From contig JAFGNV010000008.1 in assembly GCA_016926805.1 (NCBI GenBank), forward strand, positions 1 to 64,000: a stretch of DNA of 64,000 nt. Direction: 5' to 3'. This document shows, one piece after another, positions 29,629 to 36,037 of the stretch. Positions within the stretch are counted from its first letter, which is position 1. Every line of letters starts with the position of its first letter. A program made the position numbers and the translations under genes. The stretch comes from Anaerolineae bacterium. GTDB taxonomy: Bacteria; Chloroflexota; Anaerolineae; 4572-78; J111. Under the pieces are notes generated by a model that saw nothing but the letters and a program-made list of their open reading frames with translations, was not told the origin of the DNA and did not search any database.

Positions 29629-31657
29629 GGTAAAAGCCCGCCTGAATATTGTTGATCTGGTTAGTGAAACCGTTACCCTGAAAAAATCCGGGGCAAGCTA
29701 TACCGGGTTCTGCCCATTTCATAATAATAACAATACCCCGGCCCTGGCCGTTTTCCCGGAGACAAACACTTGGCACTGCTTTGGGAGTTGTGGTGATGGT
29801 GGGGATATTTTTAGCTGGGTCATGCGCCGGGATAATCTTGATTTTAAGGCCGCCCTGGAAATGCTGGCTGAAAAGGCCAACGTCAACCTGAACGGCCACG
29901 AACCAAAAACCAGTAAACGGCCCTACGGCAACCTGGCCGATTATGCCCAAGCGCACGGCGTGACCGCCGAGGTGTTTAAATCGTCTGGTTGGTCAGAAAC
30001 CACCCACGCAGGCCGCCCGGCCCTGGTCATCAAAACCGATACCGGCCCGCGCTGGCGTTTTGTGGACGGTAACGACCCCACATACATTCATGGCCGGGGC
30101 TATCGCCGTTGCTGGTATCGGCTCAAAGAGGCCGTGGCGTTGGCCAAAGATCATCTGATTATCTGCAACGGGGAAGCATCTGCCATTGTGGGCCAACATT
30201 ATGGCTTGGCCGCCGTGTGTCTGACCTCTGGCAGCGAAAAGCCCACCATCCCCACCGGCCTGCTTAAAGAACTACAGGCGGCCTACACCGGGCCGATCCT
30301 GGTTGCCCTGGACTGCGACCAGGCCGGGCGAACTAAAGCCCCTAAATTGGCCCAATTTCTGGCCCAGGCCGGTTATCGGGCCCGCGCCGTTGACCTGGCT
30401 TTGGGCAACAACGGCCAAGACCTGGCCGATTTTTGCAAGCTGCACGGTCAAGAGGCCGCCGCCAAATTGCAAACCCTCAACGATGTGACGCCCCAGGCCA
30501 GCAAAAAAGACCACCCCGAAGGCAAGCCCAAAACCGCCGATTATATGGCAACCCTGCAAAAATTGGGCTATTCCTTCCGGCTGAACGCATTAGACGATAC
30601 CATTGAAGTAAATCAAACCCCTATCACCGACCTGATAGCCGATGAAATTCTTGGCCGGATGTGGGACATTGGCTATACCAAATATCAAAAAATGATAGAA
30701 GTGGCCTATGGGATTGAGGCCAAAAATAATCCGTATCACCCTATCAAAACCTATCTGGAATTACTCACCTATGATGGTTTATCCCACATTGATACCCTGG
30801 CAACCTACTTCACTGATACCCAGGGGATTTTTGGCCTATGGCTTAAAAAGTGGCTGGTGGGAGCTGTGGCCAAAATCTATCAACAGTACCAAAATCCAAT
30901 GTTCGTTTTGGATGGGGCGCAGGGTAAAGGTAAAAGTCATTTTGCCGCCTGGCTTTGCCCGCTTAATGACCATTTTGTTGAGTCGGCCATTCAGCCGGAA
31001 AACAACGACCACCGGCTATTGTTGGCAACCACCTGGTTATGGGAAGTGTCAGAATTAGGCGCAACCACGCGCAAGGCAGACCGGGAAGCCTTGAAAGCCT
31101 TTATCACTGTACAATGGATAACGGCCCGCAAGCCCTACGGCAAACTGCCCATTCACAAACCGGCAATGGCTTCCTTTATTGGCACGGTCAACGATGAGGC
31201 CGGATTTTTGAACGACCCCACCGGCAGCCGCCGCTTTTTGACCTGCACCCTTACCCGGATTGATTGGGACTATACTCAAATCTTGGTGCATGATATTTGG
31301 GCCGAAGCCTATCACCTGTACCAATCGGGCTACAATTGGCAACTAACCCCGTCAGAAAAGAAATTACAGGCCGAAATAAACGAACATTATGAAGTGGAAG
31401 ACCCCCTAATCCCTGAAATCTTGCGTCACTATGCCCAAACCGGCAACCCCGATGATTTTGTCTCAAGTAGTGAAGTTTTACTAAGAATGGGGCTAGACCA
31501 TTTGAACCGGGGCAACACCATGCGCTTGGCCCAAGCTATGAAAAAGTTAGGCGTCAATAAGGGGAAACCTTCAAAACCAGATGACAACGGCCAACGGCCC
31601 AACGGCTATTTTGGCCTTAAATCTATGACGGAAGAAAAGGCCGCCCCAAAAAGTTAG
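29609..31657 (+). CDS. CHC2 zinc-finger primase fused to VapE/VirE-type helicase
   Basis: 682-residue replication protein. Residues about 10-90 are a DnaG-type CHC2 zinc domain (GFCPFHNNNNTPAL, TWHCFGSCGDGGD, IFSWVMRRDNLDF). Residues about 170-280 resemble a TOPRIM fold (LIICNGEASAIVGQHYGL, ILVALDCDQAG). The C-terminal half is the virulence-associated-E P-loop NTPase (Walker A DGAQGKGKSHFAAWL; TVNDEAGFLNDPTGSRRFL). Such fusions initiate replication of phage satellites and integrative plasmids. ATG 29609 follows GGGAGGG. The iteron-like array at its 3' end is a good candidate for its origin. Confidence 0.88.
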   Translation: MSDPKGEVKARLNIVDLVSETVTLKKSGASYTGFCPFHNNNNTPALAVFPETNTWHCFGSCGDGGDIFSWVMRRDNLDFKAALEMLAEKANVNLNGHEPKTSKRPYGNLADYAQAHGVTAEVFKSSGWSETTHAGRPALVIKTDTGPRWRFVDGNDPTYIHGRGYRRCWYRLKEAVALAKDHLIICNGEASAIVGQHYGLAAVCLTSGSEKPTIPTGLLKELQAAYTGPILVALDCDQAGRTKAPKLAQFLAQAGYRARAVDLALGNNGQDLADFCKLHGQEAAAKLQTLNDVTPQASKKDHPEGKPKTADYMATLQKLGYSFRLNALDDTIEVNQTPITDLIADEILGRMWDIGYTKYQKMIEVAYGIEAKNNPYHPIKTYLELLTYDGLSHIDTLATYFTDTQGIFGLWLKKWLVGAVAKIYQQYQNPMFVLDGAQGKGKSHFAAWLCPLNDHFVESAIQPENNDHRLLLATTWLWEVSELGATTRKADREALKAFITVQWITARKPYGKLPIHKPAMASFIGTVNDEAGFLNDPTGSRRFLTCTLTRIDWDYTQILVHDIWAEAYHLYQSGYNWQLTPSEKKLQAEINEHYEVEDPLIPEILRHYAQTGNPDDFVSSSEVLLRMGLDHLNRGNTMRLAQAMKKLGVNKGKPSKPDDNGQRPNGYFGLKSMTEEKAAPKS

Positions 31658-31871
31658 ACAGGTTAGACAGTTGGACACATTAAAAAAGAACCTTTGCGGT
31701 TAGGGAATTTTATCAAGGAATCATCCCCAAAATGACCCAAAATAGGGGTAAAATGTCCAACCGTCCAACGAGTCTAACCAACTGGCTATATTTAAAAAAA
31801 CGGAAAAAACACCAAAAGGTATGTCCAACCTTTTTGGCCCAAGTTGGACATAACCCGCCAAAGGTTGGACA
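31653..31871. repeat. Iteron-like array (GTTRGACA), candidate replication origin
   Basis: Octamers on the plus strand: GTTAGACA at 31653 and 31662, GTTGGACA at 31670, 31843 and 31864. On the opposite strand: TGTCCAAC at 31754 and 31822, with partial copies GTCCAAC (31763) and GTCTAAC (31772). The pair at 31820-31829/31843-31852 is a perfect 10-bp inverted repeat (TATGTCCAAC/GTTGGACATA). A/T-rich runs lie between (around 31790-31810). The array fills the gap between the primase-helicase and the HTH gene and fits an origin or a recombination/partition site. Confidence 0.7.
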
Positions 31872-31883
31872 GTGACACATTTT

Positions 31884-31947
31884 ACCTGTCAAGATTTTGA
31901 CAGGTAATTGAGGGCGTGTTATAATACCTGTCAATACCTTTACAGGT
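31884..31947 (+). promoter_or_regulatory. Consensus promoter embedded in repressor operators
   Basis: A perfect TTGACA (31897-31902) and TATAAT (31920-31925) have a 17-nt spacer. ACCTGTCAA (31884-31892) with TTGACAGGT (31897-31905) forms one palindrome overlapping the -35. ACCTGTCAA (31926-31934) with ACAGGT (31942-31947) forms another just after the -10. The arrangement is that of a strong promoter shut by a dimeric repressor. It drives the HTH gene and probably the transfer genes. Confidence 0.8.
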
Positions 31948-31972
31948 AAATCTAACAAGTAGAGCGAGGTAA

Positions 31973-32179
31973 ATGGAAGATGTCATGACCACCAAAGAAG
32001 CCGCCAAACTTTTAGGAATAGCCCAAGAGAGTGTGTCCCGTTTAATCAAACGGGGCGAACTCAAAGCAACAAAGTTTGGGTATGCTTGGATGATTGACCG
32101 GAACAGCGCAGAGGAATATTTAAAGCGTATTGAGGGAAAATCTAAGTATGACCCAACCAGAGGCAAAACAAAAAAGTAA
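31973..32179 (+). CDS. Excisionase-family helix-turn-helix protein
   Basis: 68 residues with the MerR-like excisionase HTH: MTTKEAAKLLGIAQESVSRL, IKRGELKATKFGYAWMIDRN, then SAEEYLKRI. Proteins of this family act as recombination directionality factors or as repressors/activators of integrative elements. ATG 31973 has a GAGG four nucleotides upstream. It is the first gene after the operator/promoter and is likely autoregulated. Whether it controls the serine or the tyrosine integrase cannot be told. Confidence 0.82.
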   Translation: MEDVMTTKEAAKLLGIAQESVSRLIKRGELKATKFGYAWMIDRNSAEEYLKRIEGKSKYDPTRGKTKK

Positions 32180-32254
32180 AAGGTGGCTGCCCGATGCCCC
32201 GCCGCCAAGCAAGAACATCGGGCAATGTCACCGGACACAATACAGGAGCGTACC

Positions 32255-33016
32255 ATGTCCAAAAATATTGTACCACAATCAACCCTGCCCGACAACGGGC
32301 AACCATCCCCAAAGAGTAACAATCGAATAGTGACTATCCTTTTTTGGTTTGTGGCGTTGGCGGTTATGGCCCTGGCCGCCGCCGCCTTTGCCCTATCCTT
32401 TAACGCCCTGTTTGAACTGGCAACCAAACAAGGGGGAGTGCCAAAACATCTTGGCTGGATTTGGCCCGTTATCGTTGACCTATCGTTGTGTGTCTATACC
32501 GCCGCGATCCTGGTCGCCCAATTGCAGAGTCGCCCGGCCAAGCTGCCCGTGGCCCTGGTCATTTTCTATGCCCTGGTCACAATCGTTGGCAACGTATTAC
32601 ACGCCCCACCCACCCCCATTGGTTGGTTTGTCGCCAGCTTGCCGCCCTTATCGCTCATCTTTGGCACGGAGATTTTACGCACAATGGCCCATCACATCAT
32701 CGAACGCCAAAACGTGACCGCCTCTCTTGCCGATGTGACGGCACGCCGGAAAACCCTGACCCGTGAAACGGAAACCCTGGCCAGCAAGGTTCACACCCTC
32801 AAAGCAGAATTGGCAGAACTGAGACAGGAAAAGAAACAATTCTACGCAATCAGCGAAAACACGCGGGAACAGGCCCGGCTGATTTTATCGGAACGTTCCG
32901 ACCTATCGGGCAAAGAATTGGGGGAGTTATTGGGCAAAAGTGCCAGCTTGGGCCGCAAGCTGAAACGGGAATTGCTGCCCGACCTTCACCCCAACGGGAA
33001 GGGGGTAACACTATGA
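32255..33016 (+). CDS. DUF2637/Spd-like membrane protein
   Basis: 253 residues from ATG 32255 (CAGGAG 6 nt upstream; the open frame before it lacks a ribosome-binding site). About four transmembrane helices lie in residues 25-150 (TILFWFVALAVMALAAAAFA, then HLGWIWPVIVDLSLCVYTAA). The FNALFELATKQGGVPKHLGW...PVIVD pattern is that of DUF2637, found on actinobacterial conjugative plasmids and AICEs near spread and transfer genes. A long coiled coil (ARRKTLTRETETLASKVHTL) and a basic C-terminus follow. It overlaps the next gene by 4 bp. Confidence 0.75.
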   Translation: MSKNIVPQSTLPDNGQPSPKSNNRIVTILFWFVALAVMALAAAAFALSFNALFELATKQGGVPKHLGWIWPVIVDLSLCVYTAAILVAQLQSRPAKLPVALVIFYALVTIVGNVLHAPPTPIGWFVASLPPLSLIFGTEILRTMAHHIIERQNVTASLADVTARRKTLTRETETLASKVHTLKAELAELRQEKKQFYAISENTREQARLILSERSDLSGKELGELLGKSASLGRKLKRELLPDLHPNGKGVTL

Positions 33017-33303
33017 GTCGCGCTTTGCTGCAAAGTTCTCAAGTTGCGGTGACGTTATCGCTCAACATTATCACCGAAGATAAGGACGCTTATCACCTGG
33101 CTGTGATTCCCCTGCTTCGATTGTCGCCGCTTGGTTTGATGGTATTGTATTTTACGGTAATGGAAAATCCAATAACAAGGTACATCTCAAGGGTCACGGC
33201 CAAAATAACCCGCTTCATTCGAGATACCGCCCGCGCCCTGTCAATCACCGGCAAGATGTTGACTATCGGCGTTAACTCGCTGGCATGGGGGGTGCTGTTA
33301 TGA
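33013..33303 (+). CDS. Small membrane-associated protein of the element
   Basis: 96 residues, ATGA overlap with the preceding gene. Two hydrophobic stretches (AVIPLLRLSPLGLMVLYFTV and a C-terminal TIGVNSLAWGVLL) flank an amphipathic basic segment (RVTAKITRFIRDTARALS). It overlaps the translocase start by 4 bp. Unknown family; position suggests a partner of the translocase in a membrane transfer complex (inference). Confidence 0.6.
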   Translation: MSRALLQSSQVAVTLSLNIITEDKDAYHLAVIPLLRLSPLGLMVLYFTVMENPITRYISRVTAKITRFIRDTARALSITGKMLTIGVNSLAWGVLL

Positions 33304-34565
33304 AAAGTGAAATAAAACTCAGTAGCCCCAACTGGAAAATCTCAATTGTAGTCGGGTTCTTTGTCACCGTCCTGATTATCTTCCTGTCGCTGGTCTTTCG
33401 GGTCGAGTTTGGCGTTATCCTGCTTTCGGTTGCTGGCTCTATTGCTGGCATTGGTCTTGTGGCCATTGTCGGCAAGGTGGTCAGTCTGCTTTACTGGCGC
33501 GAATTCAAGAGACTCGAACTTGAAACGGCAAGGCAGGAATTGAGGCTAACCACTTTCAAAGCAGACCGGGCGCAATTGGAAGCCTTTGTCATTTCCATAC
33601 CCAAAACCCAACGGGTTATCACCCGGCCCGATAGCCCTATCCGGGTGATTGAGGCCCTGCCCGAACCGGCCCACGCCCTGTTACCCGCAACCACCCACGA
33701 ACTTGACCTGTTGACCGTTTTCACTCAACCAACGCAGTCTTATGCGTGCGTAGGAGGCCAGCAAACGGGCAAAACCTACCAGATGCGACACATTGCCCAA
33801 CATTGGCTAAATAACGGCTCACGGCCCATTGTGGTTGGTCCAAAGTGGGATCGGGGCGAATGGGCCGGGTGTTTGCTGTTTGGGGGAATGGGCGACTTTG
33901 CCGAAGTGAGCAAAGGCATAACCATTGTCAGGCAGGAGGCCCAACGACGGCATGCCGACCTGGACAGGCTGCACAAAGACCATTCGATCCTGCCCGTGTT
34001 CTTTGACGATTGGACGCCCATCGTTGACGCGGTAGACAATGCCCGTGAATTGGTGCTCCAGGCCACCACCCTATACGCCAGCGTCAATATCATTCTATAC
34101 TTCATTCTTCACTCTGACACGGCTAACGCTTGGGGCGTCGATAGAAAAGGCGCAGCCCTGAAAGACAATTTCATCAAGTTGTTCATTGTGCCGCACTACG
34201 ACGCTAACGGGCTGATTGTGAGGGAAAAGACCAGGGGCTATGTCAAGTTTGCGGGTGACAATCAAGAGTACCCGGTCAAGCTGTTCAACACTCCCCTTGT
34301 GACCACCTATACCCCCATTCTGGAAACAGAGGAGTATATCAACCTGGAAGTTGAGCCTACCCCCACCGAAGCCTACATCTTGAACCTACACGGTAGAGGA
34401 TACTCCCACGCCCGGATATGTGAACATGTTTATGGGTACAAATCATCTAACAAATACCCTGAAATTGACCGGGTATTAGCCAAGTTTGGCGCGTGCAACG
34501 TGCAAAACACGCTTGCACGCCCACTTTGCACGCCTTTGCACGATGCACGAGAGGACGTAGGATGA
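33300..34565 (+). CDS. Membrane-anchored P-loop DNA translocase (TraB/FtsK-like candidate)
   Basis: 421 residues from ATG 33300. Two N-terminal transmembrane helices (ISIVVGFFVTVLIIFLSLVF; GVILLSVAGSIAGIGLVAIV) are followed by a charged linker and a P-loop ATPase: Walker A in ACVGGQQTGKTYQMRHIAQ, Walker B in SILPVFFDDWTPIV. The C-terminus resembles a small DNA-binding HTH (ILNLHGRGYSHARICEHVYG). Architecture matches FtsK/TraB-type translocases, though the ATPase is small and diverged. The last 20 codons contain the TTGCACG repeat cluster. It is translationally coupled to both neighbours. Confidence 0.72.
   Translation: MKSEIKLSSPNWKISIVVGFFVTVLIIFLSLVFRVEFGVILLSVAGSIAGIGLVAIVGKVVSLLYWREFKRLELETARQELRLTTFKADRAQLEAFVISIPKTQRVITRPDSPIRVIEALPEPAHALLPATTHELDLLTVFTQPTQSYACVGGQQTGKTYQMRHIAQHWLNNGSRPIVVGPKWDRGEWAGCLLFGGMGDFAEVSKGITIVRQEAQRRHADLDRLHKDHSILPVFFDDWTPIVDAVDNARELVLQATTLYASVNIILYFILHSDTANAWGVDRKGAALKDNFIKLFIVPHYDANGLIVREKTRGYVKFAGDNQEYPVKLFNTPLVTTYTPILETEEYINLEVEPTPTEAYILNLHGRGYSHARICEHVYGYKSSNKYPEIDRVLAKFGACNVQNTLARPLCTPLHDAREDVG
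34492..34549. repeat. TTGCACG repeat cluster in the 3' end of the translocase gene (clt/TRS-like)
   Basis: Six heptamers in 58 bp: CGTGCAA at 34492 and 34499 (reverse orientation), TTGCACG at 34513, 34526 and 34536, and ATGCACG at 34543. The repeats lie in coding sequence but impose unusual residues (CNVQNTLARPLCTPLHDA). In Streptomyces elements TraB recognises short repeats (TRS) in a clt locus near traB; this cluster is the positional analogue here. Confidence 0.7.
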
Positions 34566-34792
34566 TGATAATTGACAAACACGACTTAGCCGATGTAATT
34601 CTTGCCTTATCCAGTGCAGCAAGTCGGTACAACGATCCAACATTTGCCAGTGGTTATCAAGCTGCCCTCAGAGATGTTCTTATCAGTTTGGGGGCAAGTG
34701 AGGCCGTGATTAGGCAAGTTCAAACCCGTATCAAGCTGCTAGACACCAAAATAGATGTTGTATCTAAAACTCAATGGGAAGTAAGGAATTAG
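34562..34792 (+). CDS. Small unknown protein of the element
   Basis: 76 residues from ATG 34562, overlapping the translocase stop (ATGA). Helical: MMIIDKHDLADVILALSSAA, GYQAALRDVLISLGASEA, then VIRQVQTRIKLLDTKID. Unknown family. The next gene's Shine-Dalgarno (AGGAG) lies directly at its stop codon. Confidence 0.65.
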   Translation: MMIIDKHDLADVILALSSAASRYNDPTFASGYQAALRDVLISLGASEAVIRQVQTRIKLLDTKIDVVSKTQWEVRN

Positions 34793-34803
34793 GAGAAAAA
34801 ACA

Positions 34804-35103
34804 ATGTCCCTAAAAACGAAAGATAAAGTATCTGTAGGATTCCCAATTGGCAAAACTTACTTGACTTTTACCTTCTCCAAAAGCGCACTTTTACAAGCAG
34901 CCCTCGAAGTCATAGAGAATGACCGTTTTAACTATGTGACCGCCCTGGATATTTTGGGGATTGGTCATTCAGAAAAAGATACAGTTGAGCAACTAAAAGA
35001 GAGGATGTTAAACTGCATTGATGACTTTATTTCTAACATTCTGCCTTTTTCTGATGACCTGTTCTACCACGCTTTAATTATGGGCATAGTTGAGGGTAGT
35101 TAA
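34804..35103 (+). CDS. Small unknown protein of the element
   Basis: 99 residues from ATG 34804, with AGGAG 8 nt upstream. It begins with a basic beta-rich part (KDKVSVGFPIGKTYLTFTFS) and continues as acidic helices (LQAALEVIENDRFNYVTALD; VEQLKERMLNCIDDFISNIL). Unknown family and function. It is in the same transcript as the integrase 12 bp downstream. Confidence 0.62.
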   Translation: MSLKTKDKVSVGFPIGKTYLTFTFSKSALLQAALEVIENDRFNYVTALDILGIGHSEKDTVEQLKERMLNCIDDFISNILPFSDDLFYHALIMGIVEGS

Positions 35104-35115
35104 AGGGGAATAGCC

Positions 35116-36018
35116 ATGCTGATGTCCGAAGCATTAGAGTTGTTGATTAAGTACCGCTTCGACAGGTCGGAAAGAACAAAGAAGATATATCGGGAGCATG
35201 TCACCCGGTTTATTGATTTTGTGGGAGATATAGCACCTTCTGAGGTGAACACCGGGCAAGTGGTAGACTTCTTCATTCAGCTTAAAAAGGTTGACGGGAG
35301 CGAATATAGTAAGTCATTTCAAAATCAAGTTTGGCGCACCCTGCATTTGTTCTTTGAGTTTTGCCGCGACCAGGAAATGACTTACAAAAACCCGATCAGA
35401 GGTTGTCCCAAGCCCAAAGTGCCAATAGGCCCCAAGCCAAAACTATCATTGCGTGAAGTTAGGCGGTTACTTGAGGTTATTGAGGAAACTGAGACAAAAC
35501 GCTTTGATTGTGTCGCCAGAAATAGAGCTATGGTGCTTTTGATGCTGGATTGTGGCTTAAGACGGGGTGAAGTTATCGAGCTAAGATTTTCTTGCCTAAA
35601 TCTTGATGAGGGAGAAATTTTGGTCTGGTCTAACAAGACCCAAACAAGCCGACTTGTCCCAGTAGGGCAAGAGACCACCGAAGCTATTTTGGCTTACCTG
35701 GAGCAGCGTGGGCCGGGTCTGGCTGATGAAAAAATATTTCTAACCGTTTACGGCACGCCGGTTAAAGAGCATACCATAGACCTGTTGTTTGGCAGAATAA
35801 AAAAGCGATTTGATGACAAGTTACACCCTCACTTACTACGCCATACTTTCGCCCGGCATTATATCAACAAGGGTGAATTGAGGAAGTTACAAAAAATCTT
35901 GGGCCATAGTGATGTTAGAACAACAGCCACTTATTATGCTGAACCAGATATAGAAGCCATAAAAGCTGAGTTTAAAATCGCATCCCCAATGGCCCAACTT
36001 GTTTTGGCCCTAAAATGA
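35116..36018 (+). CDS. Tyrosine recombinase/integrase of the element
   Basis: 300-residue phage/Xer-type recombinase with a complete active site: Arg in DCGLRRGEVIELR, Lys in VWSNKTQTSRLVPV, HxxR in HPHLLRHTFARHY, His in LGHSDVRTTATYY and the nucleophilic Tyr in that motif. An N-terminal SAM-like core-binding domain (ERTKKIYREHVTRFIDFVGD) precedes it. GGGGAA lies upstream of ATG 35116. It sits 19 bp before the serine recombinase. The att structure implicates the latter in integration, so this enzyme may resolve multimers or act on another site. Confidence 0.93.
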   Translation: MLMSEALELLIKYRFDRSERTKKIYREHVTRFIDFVGDIAPSEVNTGQVVDFFIQLKKVDGSEYSKSFQNQVWRTLHLFFEFCRDQEMTYKNPIRGCPKPKVPIGPKPKLSLREVRRLLEVIEETETKRFDCVARNRAMVLLMLDCGLRRGEVIELRFSCLNLDEGEILVWSNKTQTSRLVPVGQETTEAILAYLEQRGPGLADEKIFLTVYGTPVKEHTIDLLFGRIKKRFDDKLHPHLLRHTFARHYINKGELRKLQKILGHSDVRTTATYYAEPDIEAIKAEFKIASPMAQLVLALK

Positions 36019-36037
36019 CCGAGGGAGCAAAAACACG

